Virus record (IMG/VR): IMGVR_UViG_3300025889_000743 | Coordinates: 1-27,936 of that record | Length of the DNA stretch: 27,936 nucleotides | From: a virus | Direction: 5' to 3' (one strand) | In this document: positions 1 to 7,864 of the stretch, piece by piece | Layout of the letters: each line of letters opens with the position of its first letter | Position numbering within the stretch: the first letter of the stretch is position 1 | The notes under the pieces: generated by a model | Seen by the model: the letters and a program-made list of their open reading frames with translations, nothing else | Told to the model about the DNA's origin: nothing | The model's database searches: none | Translations under genes and position numbers: made by a program

Positions 1-271
1 TTGCATTCTTAGCAAAAACGCCTTTTGTTCCAACAAAAAATTTATCATTCTCCGGATTAATGCCACAAAAAATAGCAGGGGCGCCATCCCATTTGGTTGT
101 AATATTAATTTTTGTCTCTGAATGGCCGGCAAGCATGTTTCTCAGAGATTCTAGGAATCTGATAGACTGTTTGACACCCACAACACCACGATTCAACACT
201 TCATCCTCTAAATGTTCTAGATGAAGATTTTTACCTTCATTTGATTCTGTGAGAAATTCTTTGAAGTTCAT
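1..271 (-). CDS. Conserved phage protein with KWDG nucleotidyltransferase-like motif (3' truncated by window edge)
   Basis: The frame starts at an ATG at 271 and stays open to the left edge, giving about 90 residues that begin MNFKEFLTES. It resembles a conserved protein of marine T4-like phages that I remember as the DUF6267 type. The visible part has a HLEHLEDEVLNRG segment, a helical segment, and then TTKWDGAPAIF at about residues 58-68, followed by FFVGTKGVF. KxDG is the lysine motif (motif I) of the covalent nucleotidyltransferase family (DNA and RNA ligases, capping enzymes), so an adenylyl-transfer role is possible. This is inference, because the later motifs lie outside the window. 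Its ATG overlaps the stop of the upstream gene (ATGA at 268-271), so the two are translationally coupled. Confidence 0.8.
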   Translation of the reverse strand, partial: MNFKEFLTESNEGKNLHLEHLEDEVLNRGVVGVKQSIRFLESLRNMLAGHSETKINITTKWDGAPAIFCGINPENDKFFVGTKGVFAKNA

Positions 272-1386
272 TTGTTTAATAATCCGAACATTAAAGGGCC
301 TGCTTCAACATAATTTCTCATATAAGGTCTATACACTTTTCCCGCTTTCGTTTGTGTTGACGCCGCTTCAACCTTAACTCTAATCTGTAGTATTAAATTT
401 TGTTTGCTTTCCGTTCCAGCATATAATTGAACTAGAGGATCACCAGTTTCTCTGAATTTTGCTATTAAATTACTTTTTTTTAATTGATCAGAATAAATTT
501 TTACAAAGTCTTTATTAAACTGTAAGCGTTTAAATTTTCCACCTTCTAGTTTAACAAGTTCAATGGTTGTATCTCCGCTCGTGGCACCTTCAAAAACCAA
601 CTTTGCTAAATTGTTAAAAAACTTATCATTTTTTGTTCTAATTTTTTGTTGAATTTGTTTAGCCGCATCTTCATAAACTATAGATGATGCGGCCTTGATC
701 ATATTTTTAAATGAATTTAATTTTTCATTGTCGCGACTAGAAAAAACTTCTTTTTTATCATAATTTTCAATTTCTTTTAGATATTTTTCTTTTAAAGAAA
801 CTATATCTAACATTAAAATATCTTCCCATATTTTTTGTTGCTTCTCAAATTCATCACCAGACACTTGAGCGAACTGCTCACCGCCAGAAACTTTCAATGA
901 AATTTGTTTCTCGTATGGCTTACCATTAATTGTTATTTTAATATCAGCTTTTGTGCCCTTTTGATCGCCGACACCATCTGATAAAATAGTAATCGTGTCC
1001 ATTTGTCCATTCAAGGCAAATTCCATAACATCGTCAGCCCAAGTTTCTTCTACATATTTTATAGCAGAATCATATAAATCAATTACAACATCACGATTTT
1101 TCTTTATGCTCAATAAGTCGGCGGCAGCCTCAGGTAAGGATATAGAAAAATTCACATTATCTACAATACCAGAAACAGCTTTTGCAGCAATATCTTTTGC
1201 TTTAAAGGTAATCATTTTATTTTTTTTAAAAAATTTATCGAGAATGTCATCTATCATTTTTTTTGTGATCGGTTTATTTTTCTCTTTAATAGATTTTGGA
1301 CGATTTACAAATTTTGCGGTCAGTGCGGCACCCAAAATTCCTTCGGCAACATCACCTCGATTAAATTTTTTAATTTCATTTACCAT
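268..1386 (-). CDS. Conserved hypothetical protein, possible PD-(D/E)XK-like fold
   Basis: A 372-residue protein of a type seen beside the KWDG-motif protein in marine T4-like phages; no function is established to my knowledge. Visible elements are AEGILGAAL near residue 14, an Asp in the GTKADIKI stretch (about D148), and QISLKVSGG with Lys165. An early helical Glu, then Asp, then (S/E)xK after a beta hairpin is the layout of PD-(D/E)XK nucleases, so a nuclease-like fold is conceivable but unproven. The rest is Lys/Glu-rich and helical. There is no signal peptide or membrane segment. It lies 24 bp after the deaminase gene, and its stop overlaps the next start by 4 bp. Identity as a gene is secure; function is unknown. 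Confidence 0.85.
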   Translation of the reverse strand: MVNEIKKFNRGDVAEGILGAALTAKFVNRPKSIKEKNKPITKKMIDDILDKFFKKNKMITFKAKDIAAKAVSGIVDNVNFSISLPEAAADLLSIKKNRDVVIDLYDSAIKYVEETWADDVMEFALNGQMDTITILSDGVGDQKGTKADIKITINGKPYEKQISLKVSGGEQFAQVSGDEFEKQQKIWEDILMLDIVSLKEKYLKEIENYDKKEVFSSRDNEKLNSFKNMIKAASSIVYEDAAKQIQQKIRTKNDKFFNNLAKLVFEGATSGDTTIELVKLEGGKFKRLQFNKDFVKIYSDQLKKSNLIAKFRETGDPLVQLYAGTESKQNLILQIRVKVEAASTQTKAGKVYRPYMRNYVEAGPLMFGLLNK

Positions 1387-1410
1387 AAATGTACCAATTA
1401 AGTGAATTTA

Positions 1411-1800
1411 TTATAACTCTATAAATTCTCCATCTTCATCAGTATAAAACACTTTTTTGATATCAAATTCTGCGATTGCCCGCATACATCCATCACAAGG
1501 TTTCGAATAGGAGAAATAGTTTTTATTATCAGTATTTATACGAACCCGACACACATACATTGTAGCTTTCGAAAGATCCTTTAATGAAACTTTCTTTAGC
1601 GCATTATGTATCGCAGAGACTTCCGCGTGAAGAAATATAGCTTCATTTGCTTTACTATATCGTTTTTGAAATGGATGCGACTTGATTTTATTACAGGCGA
1701 GCGAAATTACCTCGTTTTTGTAAACGAGAACGGCAGCGTGCTTTGAGCGATGATGGTCGGAATTCATCGCCATGGAAGACAAAATGTTTTGTATCCTCAT
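1411..1800 (-). CDS. Zinc-dependent cytidine/deoxycytidylate-deaminase-family protein
   Basis: A 129-residue protein with the two zinc motifs of the cytidine deaminase superfamily: HAE at residues 58-60 (zinc His and proton-shuttling Glu) and PCDGC at 101-105 (two zinc Cys). It would hydrolytically deaminate a cytosine- or adenine-type base, nucleoside or nucleotide; the substrate cannot be read from the sequence. It differs from the second deaminase of the window (8487-8957), which looks like the standard dCMP enzyme: this one is shorter and lacks the long insert between the motifs. Its ATG overlaps the helicase stop (ATGA at 1797-1800), so it sits in the same transcript as gp41. A TATAAATA octamer at 1533-1540 lies inside the gene and is probably chance. 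Confidence 0.85.
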   Translation of the reverse strand: MRIQNILSSMAMNSDHHRSKHAAVLVYKNEVISLACNKIKSHPFQKRYSKANEAIFLHAEVSAIHNALKKVSLKDLSKATMYVCRVRINTDNKNYFSYSKPCDGCMRAIAEFDIKKVFYTDEDGEFIEL

Positions 1801-3179
1801 ACTTTAAGTGTATCATACTTCTTTCTGAATTTAGAGGAATAGTCTATCATATCTTGTTGTCCGCTGTCAACTATATCCATCTGTGCTGAGTTTTCCACAT
1901 CATATAGTTTCATCTTTCCACGATCAATTCCTACAACAAATCTCTTGTTTTTATTAGGATCGGAATATCTATTCTTCAACTGCTTGACTTGAATCTGGTT
2001 CAACTTCTCCAATTCTTCCGTAGACACGAGCGCAAACATGAAGTCGGCTGTAGCTGGAAGACCAAAGGATTCTGAAGTATCTTCCAACCCAGGATCTGAA
2101 CTTGTGAATCCACTTCTTGTTGTTTGTGTCGCTGAGAAAATTGGAACTCCTGTTTCTACAGCAAGACCACGAAGCTCTTCAGCTATAGCCTTGACATACA
2201 AATAGGTATTAACATTTGCACCATACTTCAATCGAGAAGAACAACAGATATTAAGATAATCAACAAAGATAATATCTGGCTTGAACTTTCTCTTGAGATA
2301 TAATTCATTCAACAAAGTCTTAAAGTGAAGTACACTTGCAGACGCGGTTGGATATTCTTTAATAATCAACTTACCATTTGTCTTGCTTTTGAGATTAGAT
2401 ATTTTCTTTGCATAGTCTTGCCTAGAAAGATTACTCAATTCATCCAAGTTGATATTCAAAAGATTCGCATCAATTCTTTCGGCGATTCTTTCTTCTGCCA
2501 TTTCCATTGTAATGTACAAAACATTCTTACCTTGATTCAAGGAAGATGCTGCAACGTGACACATGAACAAACTTTTTCCAACACCAGTCCCAGCCAATAT
2601 GATATTCAGCGTCTTGTGTGAGACACCACCTTTGGTTATCTTGTTGAAGAATTCAAGATCAAAAGGAATCTTTTCTTCTTTTCTATGATAGAAGTCATAC
2701 CGACTTTCATAATCTTCGGTATAATCATGCCCGACATGTTCATCAAATGAAACAGCTAGGGCATCAGAAAGAATACTGGGTATAGAACCTTTATCCTTAG
2801 ATGACTTATTTTTTTCATCTAGAATTTGAATAGATTCAAGCAAAGCATTATGAATAGCTTTCTCTTGACAAAACTTCTCTGTTTGTTCGATTAACCAATT
2901 CTCATCGGCTCGCTCATCCTTTTCTTTTCGAAAATCATCAATCTGTTCTATTGTTTCTTTTAACTCTTGTTCAGATAGCTTAGAATTCTTTAATTGAATT
3001 ACAAGAGATTCGAATGAAGGTAGGTTTTCATACTTGAGAATGAATTCATTGATATTTTTATACAGAATTTTTTCTGCATGTTGATCAAAATATTCTGGCT
3101 TTAGAAATGGCAATACTCTCTTTACATATTCATCATTATATACCAAATTCTTCAGGATAATCTGTTCTATTCGATTCAT
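1797..3179 (-). CDS. 41: DnaB-like replicative DNA helicase (T4 gp41)
   Basis: A 460-residue hexameric 5'-3' helicase that would unwind the replication fork together with primase. The N-terminal helical domain spans about residues 1-150. The RecA-type motor has Walker A GTGVGKS at 197-203, a TMEMAEERIAERI helicase segment near 224-236 and Walker B PDIIFVDYLN at 301-310. Its length is close to T4 gp41 (475 aa). The start overlaps the end of the small upstream gene by 44 bp and the stop overlaps the deaminase ATG. The order uvsX, small gene, 41 matches T4 (uvsX-40-41). No primase gene is in the window. Confidence 0.95.
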   Translation of the reverse strand: MNRIEQIILKNLVYNDEYVKRVLPFLKPEYFDQHAEKILYKNINEFILKYENLPSFESLVIQLKNSKLSEQELKETIEQIDDFRKEKDERADENWLIEQTEKFCQEKAIHNALLESIQILDEKNKSSKDKGSIPSILSDALAVSFDEHVGHDYTEDYESRYDFYHRKEEKIPFDLEFFNKITKGGVSHKTLNIILAGTGVGKSLFMCHVAASSLNQGKNVLYITMEMAEERIAERIDANLLNINLDELSNLSRQDYAKKISNLKSKTNGKLIIKEYPTASASVLHFKTLLNELYLKRKFKPDIIFVDYLNICCSSRLKYGANVNTYLYVKAIAEELRGLAVETGVPIFSATQTTRSGFTSSDPGLEDTSESFGLPATADFMFALVSTEELEKLNQIQVKQLKNRYSDPNKNKRFVVGIDRGKMKLYDVENSAQMDIVDSGQQDMIDYSSKFRKKYDTLKV

Positions 3180-3501
3180 TTATCTCTCTTTCAACTGAGT
3201 TGGTTGTCATCAAATCTACTATAATATCACCAATCATAGTATGAAATTCAGTGTTATCACGCAATTCTTGCTCACTAAATTTTCCATTCTCATGAATGGT
3301 ATAGTGAAATGATAGAACAGGAATTTCCCAATGAGTTTCTTTTATTGAAACGGAGTCATATTGATATATGACCCCTTTATATTTTCCTTTTATAATTCTT
3401 ATTCCAGTAAAATTTTCACCGGGATAAACTTCATAGTCACGATTTTCTTTAAGTGTCCTTTTCTGAAATAGACTCATCATCCATCTGAAGAATCGACCCA
3501 T
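3136..3501 (-). CDS. Small protein between uvsX and 41 (position of T4 gene 40)
   Basis: A 121-residue protein, mixed beta, with basic N-terminus MGRFFRWMMSLFQKR and a central GIRIIKGKYKGVIYQY stretch. It sits exactly where T4 carries gene 40 (head-vertex assembly chaperone) and is similar in size (T4 gp40 is about 114 aa), but I cannot confirm homology from motifs. The ATG at 3501 is preceded by a good GAGGTG ribosome-binding site, which supports this start rather than Met8 or Met9, although it puts the first 53 bp inside uvsX. The last 44 bp overlap gp41. These long out-of-phase overlaps on both sides are unusual even for a phage. The gene is well supported; the function is a positional inference. 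Confidence 0.72.
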   Translation of the reverse strand: MGRFFRWMMSLFQKRTLKENRDYEVYPGENFTGIRIIKGKYKGVIYQYDSVSIKETHWEIPVLSFHYTIHENGKFSEQELRDNTEFHTMIGDIIVDLMTTNSVEREINESNRTDYPEEFGI

Positions 3502-4507
3502 AAGCCACCTCGTAAGTTTCCTTAATATAATTTTTAAATTTTACGTTCTTGATAATGTCATCCCAGAATTCTTTGTTCTGAGTCTCTTTCAACCTGTACT
3601 TCTTCTCTTGCACTTCACCAGTTTCTAGATTGACTTTTGAATACCAACCATTGGATGGTTTTACAACAAATTTTCCTTCTAAGGCAACGTCAAGTAACCC
3701 AGAGTATTTCTCAATACCACCCTCGAATGATACCGTGATGGGAATCTTCGACTTCTCTTTTACAAATCTAGACTTTTCTACGTTGATAACAAAGTTATAA
3801 CCAACAACTTCAGTGCCTTCCTTCTCTTGCTGTCTACCAAGAATCCAAATAGTGTCAGCGGAATAAACGACACCAGTACCACCAGAAACAATATCTTTGG
3901 GATATAGACCAATTTCTTTATAAGTATGATTCACTACAACCATAGGAATATCCTTGATTGTCAAATGTGGAGTGACCATACGAAAAAGACTCTTCATCTG
4001 TTTTGCACGAGTCATATCTGCTACAGACTTACCTTCTATTGCATCATCAACTTCTTTCTTTGAAGCAAGATTACCAACAGAGTCGATGATAATCATTACA
4101 CGCTCACCGGGGTCAATGTTCTGAAGCTGATTCATAATGTCATGCTTCAACTGTTCAATATCGGTGATTGGTGTATGAATAACTCGATCCATATCAATAT
4201 CAAATGTTTCAAAGTATGATTGTGGAGAACCAAACTCTGAATCATAGAAAAGAATAACTGATTCAGGATACTTCTTTTGATATGAAGATGCAAACAATAG
4301 CGCAAATGCAGTCTTGAAATGCTTGGATGGACCCGCAAGCACAGTCAAACCCGGGACTAATCCACCATCAAGATTGCCAGATAAAGCAACATTAATCATA
4401 GGCACTTCTGTTGTAATCAAATCTTTCTTATTGAAGAACTTTGATTTAGATAGAATAGAAGATTCCTTGATTGTAGAATTCTTCTTGATTTTTTCTAATA
4501 ATGACAT
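3449..4507 (-). CDS. uvsX: RecA-like recombinase (T4 UvsX)
   Basis: A 352-residue strand-exchange recombinase that would form filaments on ssDNA and drive recombination-dependent replication and repair with UvsY, UvsW and gp46/47. Walker A reads GPSKHFKTA at residues 59-67, the UvsX variant of the RecA P-loop, and VMIIIDSVGNL near 137-147 is Walker B. VVVNHTYKE and SGGTGVVYSADTIW follow as the RecA-like L1/L2 region. The size is slightly below T4 UvsX (391 aa). It lies 9 bp after DNA polymerase on the same strand. Its final 53 bp overlap the small gene ahead of gp41. Confidence 0.96.
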   Translation of the reverse strand: MSLLEKIKKNSTIKESSILSKSKFFNKKDLITTEVPMINVALSGNLDGGLVPGLTVLAGPSKHFKTAFALLFASSYQKKYPESVILFYDSEFGSPQSYFETFDIDMDRVIHTPITDIEQLKHDIMNQLQNIDPGERVMIIIDSVGNLASKKEVDDAIEGKSVADMTRAKQMKSLFRMVTPHLTIKDIPMVVVNHTYKEIGLYPKDIVSGGTGVVYSADTIWILGRQQEKEGTEVVGYNFVINVEKSRFVKEKSKIPITVSFEGGIEKYSGLLDVALEGKFVVKPSNGWYSKVNLETGEVQEKKYRLKETQNKEFWDDIIKNVKFKNYIKETYEVAYGSILQMDDESISEKDT

Positions 4508-4516
4508 ATATTTTCC

Positions 4517-7060
4517 TTAGTTAAAGAAATCTTCGAGTGTACTGATCTTCTCGACTTTCCAATTAATCTTGTCCAAGACAAGTTTTAGAGGCTCTACGAA
4601 AGACTTTTCAAATTGAGTATTATAATCTACATATGATTGTATGTCAAACTCTTTTGGTACGGAATTTAAAAAGCTCATCACATGGGAACCGAATCTATTT
4701 GGTTCCTTCAAATACACAAATTTAATCTTCTCACCTTCGCGTATTTTCTGATATTTCTTTTCTAGCTTGAGTCTTTCCAATGTGTGATTGAAAATCAATG
4801 AACCGCGAACATGAATTGGAGTACCTTTCTTAAAAATATCCTTTGTGTCGGAATACTGATTTACACCATTCACGCTTCTAGGAAAAGAAATATCTTCAAT
4901 TGGCAAAGTCTTGAATTCATTCCTAAAATTCTCGATAAACTGCTGCACTTCACTTTCCGTAGAACGCAGAATAAGATTCAACGCTTCAATAATTTTTGTT
5001 CTGCAAGAAGCTGGAGTTGAAGATTTGATTGCTTCAATGCCCATAATCTTTAGCTTGGGTTTATCATACTGAACACCTTCATTATTATATACGTTTAGAA
5101 TGTATCGCTTCTTCGCAACCCAGATTCCTTTATCTGCAAGTGCTTCTCGCTTCATAATCATTTTTTGAGAAAAACAATTAATATATTCTCCCAATTCATT
5201 ATACGCAGAATCAATGAATGGCTGAATCTTTTCTTCACAGACTTTATCCATAAAACGAATCTTTGCAGAGGTGTCTGCATTTTTATTTTTATAGACAAGA
5301 TTCACGATACCAGACATGTTCAGATAAATTGAATCTGTATCTGATGCAATCACATAATCTTTATTTTCTGTTTTCAAAAGAGTATTCATATACTCATTGA
5401 TTTTCTTTTCAATCCATCGAATGGCTAACTGCCCAGCAGAAGTAATACCTTCTGCTTGACGAACATCAAATAAAAAAAAGTATGGAGAACCGATTGCACC
5501 ATAACCAGAATTCAAACTGACTTTCTTTGCAATCTGAAGATTGTTGAAACGAGATATTTTATTCGTCAACAATTTCTTTTCTTCTTCTTTTCCGGGTTGA
5601 CTCTTGATAGCTTCATATTCTTTCTGAGCGGAAAGCATTTCCTTCTTATATTTCTGTCTATCAATGAACATGCTTTCCATAATCTCAGCAAGAAAACCTT
5701 TCTTTTCTAGACTGAAAAACTGATTATTAGGAGTTAGACATGCCATTTGTGTCTTTAGAAACGAAGTGTCAATTTCTCTTGACAGTAGTTTATCAACATT
5801 AACAGAGCATTGTCGCATCTCATCAGACTTACTTTCAATGATTGTGTCTGGTGAAATATTATACATCATAATCAGACTGGGATACAGACTTGTCAAATCG
5901 AATGATGCAACCCACTCATGCATTCCAATAATAGGTTCCTTTACAAACGCGCCTTCGAATGCAGTTCGATTAACATCTTTTCTTTTTGCTTCCAAAAATA
6001 TATTCTTGGAACGAAGATGATTCTGAATAATCTCAGTCCACATTCTCACTTGCATGAAAACATCAGGATAATTCGTCTTTGAATCATAAGCAAGAGTCAA
6101 TGCAAGATCTAGCAACTTGAGTTTTTCATCAAGTCTTTCGACAAGCTCAACGTCTTTCTGATTGTATTCAATAAACTTTTGAAAATCTAGTCGATACAAT
6201 TCATGCAGATTATCGTACTCAGAATAAGATAGTTTTCGTTCGCCGAGTTCGATGTTAGCGATGTGATCCAATCTAAAAGATTCTGCCGTACCGTTTGTGT
6301 TGAACTTTCGATACATTTCGAGATAATCAAGTATAGATATTCCAATGAGTTCATAATATTTTATCTCCCTCGTCATTATTGTCGTGGTTTTATCAGAAAC
6401 CATACCCCAAGGCGACAGACCTTTTGCCTTGCTATCATCAAACAAACGCCTAATTCGATTGACAAGATAAGGAATATCGAATGTTTTAACATTCCAACCT
6501 GTGACAATATCTGGAGACTTTTCATTCCATATTTGTAAAAATTTTTCAATCAAATCATATTCGTCTTTACACTTAAAATAGATTACATCATCACGATGCT
6601 TTTTATAGTCACCGCAACCAAATATGTAATATTCTTTTGACTGAGAAAATTTGCAAGCGATAGCTGTCACAGGTTCAGATGCAGAATCTGGATTTGGAAA
6701 TCCATTCTCCGAACCCACCTCAATATCGATATTTACTACATGAATCTTTTCGCGATCCCATTCAATAATGTTTGGGAATACTTCCGAGATAAATGCATAA
6801 TCGTAGCGAGAATTGCCGTAGATTTTGAAATTTTCAATATCTTTGTATTGTTCAATAAAATCTCTAGCATCTCTAATAGAGTCGAAGGGTATTTGCTCTA
6901 GGCAATACCCTTCTAGATTTTGGAATTGAGTTTTTTTATTTGACTTAACGTAGAGTTTAGGTTTATAAGGTATTTTTACCTTGACTTTTTTACCACCCTT
7001 TACGCCTTTAAATAAAATATTGTTACCGATACATACCGCATTAATATAAAAATCACTCAT
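4517..7060 (-). CDS. 43: Family B DNA polymerase with 3'-5' exonuclease (T4 gp43)
   Basis: An 847-residue replicative polymerase (T4 gp43 has 898). The exonuclease domain shows Exo I DIEVGSENG with D112 and E114, Exo II around GWNVKTFD (188-195) and Exo III YNQKDVEL with D303. The polymerase domain shows motif A SFDLTSLYPSLI (386-397, catalytic D388), motif B KKVSLNSGYGAIG (about 512-524) and motif C SDTDSIY (573-579, catalytic Asp pair). The C-terminus ends STLEDFFN, like the sliding-clamp-binding tail of T4-type polymerases, so it should bind a gp45 clamp encoded outside the window. All catalytic residues are present. The ATG overlaps the end of the 93-aa gene by 8 bp. Confidence 0.98.
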   Translation of the reverse strand: MSDFYINAVCIGNNILFKGVKGGKKVKVKIPYKPKLYVKSNKKTQFQNLEGYCLEQIPFDSIRDARDFIEQYKDIENFKIYGNSRYDYAFISEVFPNIIEWDREKIHVVNIDIEVGSENGFPNPDSASEPVTAIACKFSQSKEYYIFGCGDYKKHRDDVIYFKCKDEYDLIEKFLQIWNEKSPDIVTGWNVKTFDIPYLVNRIRRLFDDSKAKGLSPWGMVSDKTTTIMTREIKYYELIGISILDYLEMYRKFNTNGTAESFRLDHIANIELGERKLSYSEYDNLHELYRLDFQKFIEYNQKDVELVERLDEKLKLLDLALTLAYDSKTNYPDVFMQVRMWTEIIQNHLRSKNIFLEAKRKDVNRTAFEGAFVKEPIIGMHEWVASFDLTSLYPSLIMMYNISPDTIIESKSDEMRQCSVNVDKLLSREIDTSFLKTQMACLTPNNQFFSLEKKGFLAEIMESMFIDRQKYKKEMLSAQKEYEAIKSQPGKEEEKKLLTNKISRFNNLQIAKKVSLNSGYGAIGSPYFFLFDVRQAEGITSAGQLAIRWIEKKINEYMNTLLKTENKDYVIASDTDSIYLNMSGIVNLVYKNKNADTSAKIRFMDKVCEEKIQPFIDSAYNELGEYINCFSQKMIMKREALADKGIWVAKKRYILNVYNNEGVQYDKPKLKIMGIEAIKSSTPASCRTKIIEALNLILRSTESEVQQFIENFRNEFKTLPIEDISFPRSVNGVNQYSDTKDIFKKGTPIHVRGSLIFNHTLERLKLEKKYQKIREGEKIKFVYLKEPNRFGSHVMSFLNSVPKEFDIQSYVDYNTQFEKSFVEPLKLVLDKINWKVEKISTLEDFFN

Positions 7061-7334
7061 TTTCTATTGTATTAGTATAAGCAGTTGAATATCTATCTAG
7101 AAGTTCATCGACAGGAGTTGTTACGCAAAGAACTTCACTTTTTGGTATTTCAATACCAGTAGCATTTTCTACACAAAAATGCAAAAATGGTAGAAATGCA
7201 ACATAAAAACCCTCTTCTTCACTTTGTCGAACTACAATTTCTACAGGCTTTTTTATCAAATAAAAATCTTCATGTTCTTCAACATTTGCCATGATGGTCC
7301 CGGGACCCTTAAATACAATTATCTTAATTTCCAT
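7053..7334 (-). CDS. Small Sm-like-looking conserved phage protein
   Basis: A 93-residue all-beta-looking protein. The pattern is a short strand starting MEIKIIVF, then a turn, FYLIKKPVEIVV, a gap, VAFLPFL, then ISP-like small strands and VTTPVDELLDRY at the C-terminus. It resembles a small protein of marine T4-like phages for which an Sm/Hfq-like barrel has been suggested (from memory, not checked). A longer relative is encoded at 20356-20802, with the same PVEI, PF/PW and P-x5-7-Y landmarks. It is wedged between the 79-aa gene (11-bp overlap) and DNA polymerase (8-bp overlap), so it is co-translated with gp43. RNA binding would be inference. Confidence 0.78.
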   Translation of the reverse strand: MEIKIIVFKGPGTIMANVEEHEDFYLIKKPVEIVVRQSEEEGFYVAFLPFLHFCVENATGIEIPKSEVLCVTTPVDELLDRYSTAYTNTIENE

Positions 7335-7563
7335 TCAATTCCTCCAAACTAATAGTATTAAGAGTCACCCATTTCTTAGGGAAGAGAATTTCTCGTCCTC
7401 TAAAATCATTAGGATCAACAGTGGGATCTGAAACAAGACCTAGAATTTCAAATACATTATCATATTCACGAAAGTAAATACTAGTATCTGTAATACTATA
7501 TCCTGAATACTTTGACTTAGCAGAATCAATAAGATTAGCAGCAATTTCCTGCACGTTCATCAT
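7324..7563 (-). CDS. Hypothetical protein, 79 aa
   Basis: I do not recognise this protein. It starts with two Met codons (MMNVQEIAANLIDSA) after a good GGAG ribosome-binding site, has no membrane segment or cysteine motif, and appears mixed alpha/beta, with a central IYFREYDNVFEILGLVSDP stretch. It is the first gene after the 301-bp non-coding region, so any promoter or processing site there would set its level. It overlaps the next gene by 11 bp, consistent with an operon leading into DNA polymerase. Coding is supported by tight packing, RBS and strand; function is unknown. Confidence 0.7.
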   Translation of the reverse strand: MMNVQEIAANLIDSAKSKYSGYSITDTSIYFREYDNVFEILGLVSDPTVDPNDFRGREILFPKKWVTLNTISLEELNGN

Positions 7564-7864
7564 TTACACTCCAACAATAAAATAATTAGATGAGGTACTG
7601 TTACATGTTTAAAAGTCTTGACAACGACTTTCCTGATGACGAGATAACGAACCACCATTAATTATCAGGATGGCGTTTACCTTAACAGTTAGGCTGCTGG
7701 TTAGGCACTTTCTCTCACACCTCGGTTTACTGGGTACGAAATCCAGTAGCATCGTTTCGTCATGCTCGCTCTATCTTTCACGCCTTCTTTTATTTTACTT
7801 CGTTTTAGGTCCCGAAGGTCCGTCACTTTTGGTGACGATTTATTCATGTGATTATGATAACAAT
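7564..7864 (-). ncRNA. Non-coding region rich in inverted repeats; candidate structured RNA
   Basis: A 301-bp gap between endolysin and the 79-aa gene in an otherwise gene-tight genome. It contains: hairpin CGTCAC/GTGACG (7821-7826 with 7832-7837, 5-nt loop); GGTCC-CGAA-GGTCC (7808-7821), which on the minus strand reads GGACC-UUCG-GGACC, a C(UUCG)G tetraloop stem with one A-A mismatch; hairpin AGCAT/ATGCT (7748-7752 with 7762-7766); hairpin TACTGG/CCAGTA (7728-7733 with 7743-7748); a 7-bp stem TCCTGAT/ATCAGGA (7631-7637 with 7664-7670); and GGCGT/ACGCC (7672-7676 with 7780-7784), which could close a roughly 110-nt domain around the two middle hairpins. GTTAGGC occurs twice, 5 nt apart, near 7688-7706. 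No known RNA family is recognised. Strand is assumed from the neighbouring genes. Confidence 0.4.
7612..7631. repeat. Inverted repeat AAAGTC-N8-GACTTT
   Basis: AAAGTC at 7612-7617 and GACTTT at 7626-7631 are separated by TTGACAAC. The half-site AAGTC recurs as AAGTC-GTTA-GACTT at 22746-22759, in the uvsY promoter. Both copies are intergenic or at a gene boundary. It could be a protein-binding operator or a small hairpin; function is not known. Confidence 0.45.

Noticed and set aside
1533-1540. TATAAATA on the minus strand inside the deaminase gene.
   Set aside because: It lies inside coding sequence, far from any start. At this AT content about four exact octamers per strand are expected by chance in a window this size.
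7631-7670. A 7-bp stem around 26 nt resembles a tRNA acceptor stem.
   Set aside because: The enclosed 26 nt cannot hold D, anticodon and T arms; at most a simple hairpin.
7631-7676. CTGATGA...GAA near 7633 looks like a hammerhead ribozyme core.
   Set aside because: The stem II closing position is C-C, the nucleotide after GAA is C rather than A, and no matching stem III with a cleavage site follows.
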